DNA of 64,000 nucleotides from Pantoea deleyi (lineage in GTDB: Bacteria > Pseudomonadota > Gammaproteobacteria > Enterobacterales > Enterobacteriaceae): the NCBI RefSeq assembly GCF_022647325.1, contig NZ_CP071405.1:1178001-1242000 (forward strand), written 5' to 3'. This document shows, piece by piece, positions 9,666-16,612 of this stretch; position 1 is the stretch's first letter, and each line of letters begins with the position of its first letter. The notes below the pieces were generated by a model. The model was given only the letters and a program-made list of their open reading frames with translations, was not told the DNA's origin and did no database searches. The translations under genes and the position numbers were made by a program.

Positions 9666-9714
9666 AACGTGCGCCATTCGCGCTACAGTAAGGCAGCTCA
9701 AACAGGACGACGCT

Positions 9715-10500
9715 ATGGCACATCAACCCTCCAGCCGCGAGGATGAAAAATCGGGCGGTATTCAGGTCATTGCCCGCGCGGCAAAAATTCTTAATGCCCT
9801 GGGCGAACAGCCGGGCGGCATGAGCCTGGGCGAGATCGCGCAGGCGGTCGCGCTGCCCCGCTCAACGGTTCAGCGTATTGTCGCCGCGCTCGACAGCGCA
9901 GAACTGGTGCGCAGCACCGGCGCGGGCGGCCTGCGTCTGGGACCGGCGCTGCTGAAACTGATCTCCAGCGTCCATACCGATGTGGTTGATCTGGTCAGCC
10001 CGCTGCTGGAAAAACTCTCCTCTGACACCAATGAAACCGTCTCCCTGGCGCGAGCCAGCGGCAGCCAGCTGGCGATTATTCATCATGTGGTGGCGTCGCG
10101 TGAGCTGCGGGTGGTGCCCCATATGGGCCTCAATCTGCCGCTCTACAGCACTTCCGGAGGCCGGGCACTGCTGGCGCTGGAGTGCGAAAAGGATGTGCGG
10201 ACGATCGTTGGCGACGCCTGGCAGGAGTTAACCGATATGACGGTGAAAACGCTGCCGCAGCTGCTGGCGTTGATCCGGGAGGTGCGCGAAACCGGCATCG
10301 CCGTGGATCGCGGAGAAACGCTGGAAGGTATCTCGACCATGGCGTTTGCGCTCGATACGCTGTTTGGTCGCTTTTCTGTCTCTTTGCTGGTGCCCTCTGC
10401 CCGTTTTCTGCGTCACGAAGCGCGTTTCCGCGACGAGATGCTGAAGTGCAAAGAGGCGCTGGTGCGTGAAATCGGCAAAGTCGCCGCGATTGAAGGATAA
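9715..10500 (+). CDS. IclR-family transcriptional regulator
   Basis: A 261-residue regulator. The N-terminal winged helix-turn-helix (about residues 18-80) contains SLGEIAQAVALPRSTVQRIVAAL. The C-terminal IclR effector domain includes NETVSLARASGSQLAIIHHV and YSTSGGRALLA. The start at 9715 gives the usual family length; the longer frame from 9643 lacks family sequence. It is divergent from the EmrAB-like operon and only 7 bp before a universal stress protein gene, so it probably controls the pump and is co-transcribed with the stress gene. The effector ligand is unknown. Confidence 0.9.
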   Translation: MAHQPSSREDEKSGGIQVIARAAKILNALGEQPGGMSLGEIAQAVALPRSTVQRIVAALDSAELVRSTGAGGLRLGPALLKLISSVHTDVVDLVSPLLEKLSSDTNETVSLARASGSQLAIIHHVVASRELRVVPHMGLNLPLYSTSGGRALLALECEKDVRTIVGDAWQELTDMTVKTLPQLLALIREVRETGIAVDRGETLEGISTMAFALDTLFGRFSVSLLVPSARFLRHEARFRDEMLKCKEALVREIGKVAAIEG

Positions 10501-10507
10501 GCCCCTG

Positions 10508-10960
10508 ATGAAAACCCTGCTGATGGCCATCGACCACTCTCCGGTCGCGGAAAAAGTGGTTGCGTTAACGATTGAAGAAGCGCTGGCGCATCGCGCCGGG
10601 GTGGTGGTGCTCTGCTGTGTCGATCCTGCCTACTCCTCCTGCAATCAGCCGATGGAGATCGACGCGGGTGAAGACCCGGCCGATTTTGTGGCGGCGCAGG
10701 ATGAGCAGAATACGGCCGAGATGACGGTACGCCATGCGCTGGCACCGCTGCTGCGCGCGGGTATCGATGCGCGAGGCATGATTCTGGCGGGCGAGGCGGC
10801 CGATACCATCGTCGCCCAGTCGCAACAGCTCAAGGCCAGTATGATCATCATGGGCCGGCGCCATCTCTCTTCGTTCAACCGGCTGTTAAAAGGCTCGGTC
10901 AGTGCATCGGTTATCGAACGCGCTAACTGTCCCGTGCTGATTGACGTGCGTAAGGATTAA
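10508..10960 (+). CDS. Universal stress protein (UspA family)
   Basis: A 150-residue alpha/beta nucleotide-binding-fold protein of the Usp superfamily. It begins KTLLMAIDHSPVAEKVV, the first strand with its Asp. The C-terminal nucleotide loop is MGRRHLSSFNRLLKGSVSASVIERANCPVLI, a variant of the G-2X-G-9X-G(S/T) motif in which the second glycine is not obvious, so ATP binding is uncertain. It begins 7 bp after the iclR-type stop and is followed 9 bp later by a membrane protein gene, forming a three-gene unit. The physiological role is not predictable. Confidence 0.85.
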   Translation: MKTLLMAIDHSPVAEKVVALTIEEALAHRAGVVVLCCVDPAYSSCNQPMEIDAGEDPADFVAAQDEQNTAEMTVRHALAPLLRAGIDARGMILAGEAADTIVAQSQQLKASMIIMGRRHLSSFNRLLKGSVSASVIERANCPVLIDVRKD

Positions 10961-10969
10961 CTCCGCAGC

Positions 10970-11776
10970 ATGAATTTACTGCCTGTTATAACGCTGGCGG
11001 CGTTTGCGCTGCTGGCGCTGATTGTCATTGTGCTGATCAAAACCACCCGGCTGCGTCTCTGGCAGGGGCTGCTCATCTTCCTGCTGCCGCTGATCGTGGC
11101 GAACCTGCTCTGGTTCAGCTGGGTTGCGCCGCAACAGCGGCAGGCCGCTCAGCGGGAGCAGGCGGTCAGTCAGCTGACTAAGATGCCCGGCTTCCGGGTG
11201 CTGCAGACGCAGGAACCGGCGCTCTGGCTGCTGCTGACCCAGGAGCTGACGCGACGTATCCGCGCCGGAGAACCGGCGGAGAAGGCAACGGGCGAACTGC
11301 GGGGCTGGCTGATTGAGGTGATCAATCAGCGGCTGATGCGCGGCACGGATGCGGCTGTCGTCCACTACATCAGCGTCTCGGTCGAAGAGATGCAGGCGCT
11401 GAACCAGATCGATCCGGGCCTCTGCTTCCGTTATCTCTATCCACAGGTGAGCGGAGGCATCAATCTGCAGAACACGCTGTCACCGGCGCTGAACCGCAAG
11501 GAGGCGGAAGCGATGGAGCAGCTGCTGCTGAACAGCCCGCCGCCTGAACAGCCTCTGGATAAGACCCAGGCACAGGACGATCTGCAACAGATCGTAGGCC
11601 AGCTCTACCGGAAGTGGGGCGACAGGCTGCAGCAGCTGAATATGCCGGCTGACACGGCCGTAGATCGCTCCTCGCTGTGTGCCATGTCAATCGATCTCTA
11701 CAGTGCGATTCTGGCATTACCTGACAAGCGCGCCGCCAACCTGTTACGTAGAATGATTGCCCTGACTGGCCAGTAA
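10970..11776 (+). CDS. Unknown membrane-anchored protein (268 aa)
   Basis: I do not recognise this family. Two strongly hydrophobic segments at the N terminus (about residues 5-27 and 33-52) flank KTTRLRLWQG. They are followed by about 215 soluble residues, rich in Gln, Leu and Arg and mostly helical in look. A hydrophilic stretch NSPPPEQPLDKTQAQDD occurs near residue 190. The soluble part could be periplasmic or cytoplasmic depending on topology. It follows the iclR-usp pair by 9 bp and ends before a hairpin, so it is most likely co-expressed with them. Confidence 0.75.
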   Translation: MNLLPVITLAAFALLALIVIVLIKTTRLRLWQGLLIFLLPLIVANLLWFSWVAPQQRQAAQREQAVSQLTKMPGFRVLQTQEPALWLLLTQELTRRIRAGEPAEKATGELRGWLIEVINQRLMRGTDAAVVHYISVSVEEMQALNQIDPGLCFRYLYPQVSGGINLQNTLSPALNRKEAEAMEQLLLNSPPPEQPLDKTQAQDDLQQIVGQLYRKWGDRLQQLNMPADTAVDRSSLCAMSIDLYSAILALPDKRAANLLRRMIALTGQ

Positions 11777-11787
11777 CGGGCGGGAAC

Positions 11788-11819
11788 AGCGGGCGAAAAA
11801 AAGCCCGCTAAGCGCGGGC
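11788..11819 (+). terminator. Overlapping alternative hairpins after the usp operon
   Basis: Three complementary blocks are present: GCGGGC (11789-11794), GCCCGC (11803-11808) and GCGGGC (11814-11819). The middle block can pair with either neighbour. The A-rich loop would give a T run only on the other strand. It acts as a terminator at the operon end at best; no clear T run follows. Confidence 0.45.
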
Positions 11820-12042
11820 AGGGAAGAGAGAGAGGCAGACTCTTATTATTGGCATTTCCTGGTGTGGTGCAGGTTTCGTTACGTCTGAATTTATCCTGTC
11901 ATGTCTGGCACGATAGTAACAGCCATTTAATCATATTGAATTAATCGGTAAAAGCTTCGTAATTTCTGGTTTTTCGCGCATTTATCCTATGGATGCGTGG
12001 CAGGCTGCGTCTTAAACTGCGCGGCAACGTGAGGACAATCTG

Positions 12043-12324
12043 ATGAAAAAACTACTTACCGGCGCGGTAGCGCTGTTATTGCTGGCAGGCTGTACTGCCA
12101 GCAAACCCGGGGCATTTGAACGTGTTGATGAAGATCCGACCTCAAATACCGTGCAGTATCGTTTTGACCCGCTGAAGGTCAATCGCGATGCGATGGATCT
12201 CGATCTGGCGAATTACTGCAGCAATAAAGGATTTGATAAAGTCGAGGCGCTGCCTGCGCAGGAGAGTCATATTCCGGGCCTGCAGAAAGCGTGGTTCCAG
12301 TGTAATTACGCGCTGAAAAGCTAA
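12043..12324 (+). CDS. Small putative lipoprotein (93 aa)
   Basis: The N terminus MKKLLTGAVALLLLAGC is a clear type II signal peptide with lipobox LLAGC, so Cys17 should be acylated and the protein membrane-anchored in the periplasm. The mature part (about 76 residues) is acidic-neutral with two further cysteines, in LANYCSNKGF and WFQCNYALKS, which could form a disulfide. I do not recognise the family. It has its own upstream region (266 bp, AT-rich) and a perfect hairpin right after the stop, so it is monocistronic. Confidence 0.8.
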   Translation: MKKLLTGAVALLLLAGCTASKPGAFERVDEDPTSNTVQYRFDPLKVNRDAMDLDLANYCSNKGFDKVEALPAQESHIPGLQKAWFQCNYALKS

Positions 12325-12331
12325 ATAAAAC

Positions 12332-12353
12332 GGGCGGGATAATTATCCCGCCC
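12332..12353. terminator. Palindromic terminator between two small lipoprotein genes
   Basis: A perfect 22-base palindrome with GGGCGGGAT and ATCCCGCCC arms lies 8 bp after the upstream stop. It is followed by TTAAAGTGTGTTTCTTTT, and on the other strand by TTTTATTTAG. It can serve both convergent genes. Confidence 0.75.
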
Positions 12354-12399
12354 TTAAAGTGTGTTTCTTTTATTTTATGCTGTGTGACATCTTTGCCCG

Positions 12400-12573
12400 T
12401 CAGTGGCGATGGTGACCGCCATGATACCCACCATGATAGCCTCCATAGTAGCCTCCGTGATACCCGCCGCCCCCTCCGCGGTGCCAGCCGTTGTCATGCC
12501 GGGGAGTGATAATACACCCGCTTAATAACGTCATGAGCGCCACGACCGAAGCGACTTTAATTAATCTCTTCAT
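12400..12573 (-). CDS. Gly/His/Tyr-rich small lipoprotein (57 aa)
   Basis: The start at 12573 is chosen because AGAGGAG lies upstream and because MKRLIKVASVVALMTLLSGC is a standard lipoprotein signal with lipobox LSGC; an upstream in-frame ATG adds 12 charged residues that would spoil it. After Cys20 the mature chain is about 38 residues. Its tail is a run of Gly-Gly-Tyr-His units (YHGGYYGGYHGGYHGG) ending HHRH. The His density suggests metal binding, but this is inference. It is convergent with the other small lipoprotein gene. Confidence 0.75.
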   Translation of the reverse strand: MKRLIKVASVVALMTLLSGCIITPRHDNGWHRGGGGGYHGGYYGGYHGGYHGGHHRH

Positions 12574-12837
12574 AGGAACTCTTCTCCTCTTTTCCCATGA
12601 GGATGACACTACGCTGAAAAAGTGGAGTGAAGATGCAGGCTTTGTAGAGTTATTTCATCAGATATGACGAAATATTTCAGGGTGCGGAATTTTGCAGAAG
12701 ATTGAAATAAGAGAATCAGAATGGGCTGAATAATAAATACTATCAGAGAGAATAGTCTCAAAATCAAGCGAAAATAATCTTCCGCGGAAAGTTTTTACAA
12801 CTACATTATTAGCATGTCAGTTCAACGGGAGAGAAAC

Positions 12838-13713
12838 ATGGCGCACGACGTAAAACATATACTGGCTTTGCAGGCGGAGCTGGGTGAGTGTCCGCTCTGG
12901 TCGGTCAGGGAACAGGTGCTGTGGTGTGTCGATATTCTGGCACCGGCGATTCACCGGTTCGATCCGGTCAGCGGCGATCTGCAGACCTTTCCGCAGGCGG
13001 AGCACGTAGGCTGCATCGGTCTGCGCGAGCAGGGCGGCCTTATCGCCGCCCTGCGTGGTGGTGTCTGGCTGCTGGATGCGCAGGGTAAACCGGAAAAAAA
13101 GATTGCCGACAACCCCGGCGAGGCCGCGCGGAGCCGCTTTAACGATGGCCGCGTCGATCCCTGGGGAAATTTCTGGTGTGGCAGCCTGTGGGAACCGCAG
13201 GATAAAAATGGCGGGCTGCTGTGTCGCGTCACGCCGGATCTGAAGCTGGAGGTCAGAGCGCGCGATATCAAAATCTCCAACGGACTGGCCTTTTCGCCTG
13301 ACCGGCGCTGGATGTATCACAGCGACACGCCAAATGCGTCGCTCTACCGCTATCCGTTAGATGAGCAGGGCGAACCGGGCGAACGTACGCTGTTCCGCCG
13401 CTTCGACGCCAGCGGCGGCTTACCGGATGGCGCGGCGGTGGATAGCGAAGGTTTCTACTGGTCAGCACAGTTCGATGGCGGACGTGTGGTTCGTATCGAT
13501 CCTCAGAGCGGGGAGATTGTCGATGAGATCCTGCTGCCGGTGAAGTGGCCGACGATGGTGGCGTTCGGCGGTGCCGATCTCAAAACGCTGTTTATCACCA
13601 GTTCGCGGGAAGATCGCACGGAAGAGGAGCTGGCGCGCTATCCGCACTCCGGCAATATCTTTGCGGTGGAAGTCGCGGTCGCTGGCATGGCAGAGCCGCT
13701 GTTCCGCGGCTAG
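12838..13713 (+). CDS. SMP-30/gluconolactonase family sugar lactonase
   Basis: A 291-residue six-bladed beta-propeller hydrolase of the SMP-30/gluconolaconase/LRE family, probably opening a sugar-acid lactone such as an arabinono- or gluconolactone. Visible family features are the metal-ligand Glu in LGECPLWS near the N terminus, FNDGRVDPWGNFWCGSL with the conserved Asn/Asp, SNGLAFSPDRRWMYHSDT, and GLPDGAAVDSEGFYWSAQ with its Asp. The start at 12838 follows GGGAGAG; the upstream ATG at 12814 has no such signal. No sugar operon surrounds it, so the substrate is open. Confidence 0.85.
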   Translation: MAHDVKHILALQAELGECPLWSVREQVLWCVDILAPAIHRFDPVSGDLQTFPQAEHVGCIGLREQGGLIAALRGGVWLLDAQGKPEKKIADNPGEAARSRFNDGRVDPWGNFWCGSLWEPQDKNGGLLCRVTPDLKLEVRARDIKISNGLAFSPDRRWMYHSDTPNASLYRYPLDEQGEPGERTLFRRFDASGGLPDGAAVDSEGFYWSAQFDGGRVVRIDPQSGEIVDEILLPVKWPTMVAFGGADLKTLFITSSREDRTEEELARYPHSGNIFAVEVAVAGMAEPLFRG

Positions 13714-13718
13714 AGACG

Positions 13719-13743
13719 CGGGCCGCGTGAGGCGGCCCGTTCT
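13719..13743. terminator. Hairpin between convergent lactonase and yhjX
   Basis: CGGGCCGC (13719-13726) and GCGGCCCG (13732-13739) form an 8-bp stem with a 5-nt loop, in the 32-bp gap between two convergent stops. The T run is weak (TTCT). Confidence 0.6.
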
Positions 13744-13745
13744 GA

Positions 13746-14975
13746 TTAATGACGTTGCAGAACCGGCGCCGCCGTTACTGAACGCTGTGGTAAGCGGATG
13801 GTGAGTGACAGGAACAGGGAGATAACCAGCAGCGTCATGATCAGGCTGAAGGTCACGGTGAAACCGCCAAACAGCGAGGCGACCAGGGAACCCAGCACGC
13901 TGCCGATACCAAATCCCAGATAGAGCAGACCGTAATTTTTGGTCAGGTTATTGAGACCAAAGAAGTCACTCACCAGCGACGGGAACACCGTGATGGTTCC
14001 GCCAAAGCTGAAGGCGACACAGGCGAGTGAGAGGAAGAAGGTCACTTCGTTCATCCGGGTAAAGAGCAGCACGCTCATGCCGATCAGTGAGACGATCTGC
14101 GCCAGCGAGATTACCCGGATACGCAGCATTTTGTCAGACAGTACCCCCAGCACCAGACGGCCGCTCAGGTTAGCGATGGCGATCACGGTGACGGCGCTGG
14201 CCGCACTCTGCGTGGAGAGGTGCACCAGACCTTCGCCGATATCTTTGGCGACGCCGATGACATAGAGTCCGCTCATGCAGGCGGTCAGAAACATCAGCGC
14301 CAGCATCCAGTACTGCGGCATACGGACGGACTGGGCCAGCGTATAATCCCGCGCAGGCTGCTGTCCCTGCTGACGCGGGCTTTTCTCCTGCACCGGCGCG
14401 TCACGCATCAGCAGTGCCCCGAGGATGATCATCGACATCGCTATCACGCCCCAGATCATAAAGGTCTGCTCCAGACCGACCGTCGCCAGCAGCGCCCCGC
14501 AGATAAATTTGAAGCCCAGGCTGCCCAGACCATATGCACCGATGGCACAGGCGGAGATCATCCCTTTGCGCTCCGGGAACCACTTCACGCAGTTGGAGAG
14601 CGTCATCAGATAGCCTGCACCATCGGCCAGACCGACCAGCAGGCCAGCGCTGAAATAGAGCATCATCAGGTTATCTGCCTGGGAGGTCAGCCAGAATCCC
14701 AGCGCCATCAGCACTCCGGCGCCCATCGTCACACGGCGTACCCCAAACCGCTCCTGCAGTTTACCGGCCAGTGAGGAGGCGATGGCCAGCCCTAAACTCA
14801 GCAGGCCAAACGAGAAAGCGACCTCACTGATGGGGGCATCCAGCTTCTGCGACAGCTGGCCGTTGAACAAACTCCACGTATAAACGGACCCCAGTGCAAA
14901 CTGAGTGATGACGGTGCCGAACAATGTAAGCCAGCGTGAACGCTGATAAGAAGCCTGCTGAGTCTGGTTCATCAT
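13746..14975 (-). CDS. yhjX: MFS transporter YhjX (YpdAB target)
   Basis: A 409-residue, 12-span major facilitator of the oxalate/formate antiporter type, very close to E. coli YhjX as I recall it (shared RWLTLFGTVITQFALGSVY, KLQERFGVRRVTM and SNCVKWFPERKGMISA). In E. coli YpdA/YpdB strongly induces yhjX in response to pyruvate, and a role in pyruvate handling has been proposed. Three YpdB-like boxes lie 76 bp or more upstream. A GGGAGAG ribosome-binding site precedes tandem ATGs; either could be used (409 or 408 aa). Confidence 0.93.
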   Translation of the reverse strand: MMNQTQQASYQRSRWLTLFGTVITQFALGSVYTWSLFNGQLSQKLDAPISEVAFSFGLLSLGLAIASSLAGKLQERFGVRRVTMGAGVLMALGFWLTSQADNLMMLYFSAGLLVGLADGAGYLMTLSNCVKWFPERKGMISACAIGAYGLGSLGFKFICGALLATVGLEQTFMIWGVIAMSMIILGALLMRDAPVQEKSPRQQGQQPARDYTLAQSVRMPQYWMLALMFLTACMSGLYVIGVAKDIGEGLVHLSTQSAASAVTVIAIANLSGRLVLGVLSDKMLRIRVISLAQIVSLIGMSVLLFTRMNEVTFFLSLACVAFSFGGTITVFPSLVSDFFGLNNLTKNYGLLYLGFGIGSVLGSLVASLFGGFTVTFSLIMTLLVISLFLSLTIRLPQRSVTAAPVLQRH

Positions 14976-15050
14976 TTATCTCTCCCATCCGGGAATCTGG
15001 AAACTGCAGTCAGCATAAAGCAGTGGCTCGCGCGCATGAGCGGTAAAGGT

Positions 15051-15102
15051 ATGAACGGAACGGATTGGGGAATGAAATGCCATTCAGGCGGTATGAACGG
15101 CA
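15051..15102 (-). promoter_or_regulatory. Three phased YpdB-type boxes upstream of yhjX
   Basis: Read on the minus strand toward yhjX: TGCCGTTCAT (15102-15093), GGCATTTCAT (15081-15072) and TTCCGTTCAT (15060-15051). Both spacers are exactly 11 bp, giving a 21-bp period. The middle box equals the YpdB motif I recall from the E. coli yhjX promoter, where two copies with an 11-bp spacer are described. A possible -10 (TATGCT, 15017-15012) lies downstream without a good -35, as expected for an activated promoter. Confidence 0.8.
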
Positions 15103-15264
15103 TTGCGTTGGAAAGCGGCGGGGCGGTGTTGCGTGAAAAGTAACCAAAGAGGCAGCTTAATCAGGAAGCGTAACCACCCGTAAGATAATGTTTCAGCGCG
15201 TCGGTTATCTGAGCAGGTTTGCGGATTATTTGCCAGACTGAGAGTTCACCTATCAGGAGGAAAT

Positions 15265-15498
15265 ATGAAAGACCGGACATATGAATCCAACACCAGTGAG
15301 GATGACGTTTGCTGCATCATCGGTCAGGCCGTGATTGAACTGAGTACAGAACAACAGCCTGTGACCAAATCGACGCTGGCACTGAAACTGCTGTCGATGG
15401 CCGATCGTGACAGTGACGACGAGCGTGTTCTGCTCTACTGGATCGCCCGTAAGGCGATCAATCAGCCACAACAACTCCTTCAGCAGCAGTGGGCATAA
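15265..15498 (+). CDS. Small protein, probably YmgB/AriR-like (77 aa)
   Basis: A short acidic, helical protein preceded by an excellent ribosome-binding site (CAGGAGGAAAT). Residues about 15-70 (VCCIIGQAVIELSTEQQPVTKSTLALKLLSMAD) resemble the two-helix AriR/YmgB/YcgZ regulators of biofilm and acid resistance in E. coli, which act by binding partner proteins. The match is by pattern and size only and is moderate. It stands alone in the divergent gap upstream of yhjX. Confidence 0.6.
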   Translation: MKDRTYESNTSEDDVCCIIGQAVIELSTEQQPVTKSTLALKLLSMADRDSDDERVLLYWIARKAINQPQQLLQQQWA

Positions 15499-15534
15499 CG
15501 CCCCATCAGATGCGGGCTGTCTCCCGCTTCCCTG

Positions 15535-16434
15535 TCAGGCAGTGATCCGGCGACGGCTTGCCGGCCAGCGGGCAAACATCACGACATTGCCCAGCAGAAT
15601 CATGACAAGGCCAGGGATGGCGCTGGCATGCCATTCATACCCTTCGTAACGGGTAGAGAGTGCCAGCGCCACCAGCGGAAAGAGAACCGTCGTATAGGCC
15701 GCCCGACTGGCACCAATCCGTCCCACCAGCGTAAAGTAAGCACCGAAGCCCACCACCGAACCCACGATAGCCAGATAGGTTAATGCCCCCAGCCACTGCA
15801 TATTCCAGGTCGGTTGCAGCGAAACACCCTGCAGCAGCGAAACCAGTGCCATCATCAGCGCGCCGTACAACATGCCGTAACTGTTGGTGGTCAGCACATC
15901 GCGTTGTAACCGCTGATGCCGCTGGCTGATCATATTGCCGAAGGAGAAGCCCAGCGTGCCCAGCGCACTCAGACCGATGCCCCACATCAGTCCGGCCGAG
16001 GCTTCCGTGCTGCGCAAATCGTGCCAGAACAGCGCAACGATTCCGGTCATCCCCAGTACGATGGCCGGGATCAGGCGTACGGAAGGGCGCTGACGGAAGA
16101 ACAGCCAGCCGTTGATGGCGTTATACATCACGGCCATCGAGAAAATGACCGATTCCAGACCGCTGCTGATATAGGCGGACGCAGAATAAAAGCAGACAAA
16201 ATTAAAGCCAAAGACGCAGCAGCCCTGTAGCAGACAAAAGAGGTGGTCCCGCAGCGTCAGCCTGTGAAGGCGCTTTATCAGTTTAAGCAGCAGTAACATC
16301 ACCAGCGAAGCCAGCAAAAAACGCCAGAATACCGCGACGGTTACGGCGCTCATGCCCGCAGACTGTTGCGCGTAGATCGCAATCCAGGTCGTTCCCCAGA
16401 TCAGCACGACAGAGAGATACAAAAACAGATTCAT
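15535..16434 (-). CDS. EamA/DMT-family inner-membrane transporter
   Basis: Drug/metabolite transporter with 10 predicted spans as two EamA repeats (299 aa from the chosen start). The start MNLFLYLSVVLIWGTTWIA is the canonical first span; GGAGGAG lies 10 bp upstream. The frame stays open farther upstream but adds an Arg/Gln-rich stretch unlike the family. FGNMISQRHQRLQRDV marks the linker and start of the second repeat. It is divergent from an araC-type gene; together they look like an efflux gene and its activator. The metabolite is unknown. Confidence 0.88.
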   Translation of the reverse strand: MNLFLYLSVVLIWGTTWIAIYAQQSAGMSAVTVAVFWRFLLASLVMLLLLKLIKRLHRLTLRDHLFCLLQGCCVFGFNFVCFYSASAYISSGLESVIFSMAVMYNAINGWLFFRQRPSVRLIPAIVLGMTGIVALFWHDLRSTEASAGLMWGIGLSALGTLGFSFGNMISQRHQRLQRDVLTTNSYGMLYGALMMALVSLLQGVSLQPTWNMQWLGALTYLAIVGSVVGFGAYFTLVGRIGASRAAYTTVLFPLVALALSTRYEGYEWHASAIPGLVMILLGNVVMFARWPASRRRITA

Positions 16435-16488
16435 CGCCGGGTTCTCCTCCATAAAACGCTGAGTCTGCGCGGAAAACCGCCTCTGCGC

Positions 16489-16525
16489 TTGCAACGGGTT
16501 GCGCCGGGTTTGCAAAATCTTGCGC
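16489..16525. promoter_or_regulatory. Tandem AraC-type operator between exporter and regulator
   Basis: Two copies of TTGCAA-N4-TTGCGC occur at 16489-16504 and 16510-16525, exactly 21 bp (two helical turns) apart. The four TTGC half-sites are phased at 10, 11 and 10 bp. This is the geometry expected for an AraC-family protein whose two helix-turn-helix motifs contact adjacent major grooves. The block lies 55 bp upstream of the exporter start and 87 bp upstream of the regulator start. Confidence 0.65.
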
Positions 16526-16612
16526 ATTTTTACCCTCTGTTCCGCTACGGTCTGTTTTCTGACGGGCGCACACCGTAAACTGGCACTCTGTTTGATCTGA
16601 ACTGACACGCCG

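Noticed and set aside
7886-9691. 601-codon plus-strand frame opposite the EmrB-like gene
   Set aside because: Gln/Arg-rich antisense reading of a clear membrane protein gene.
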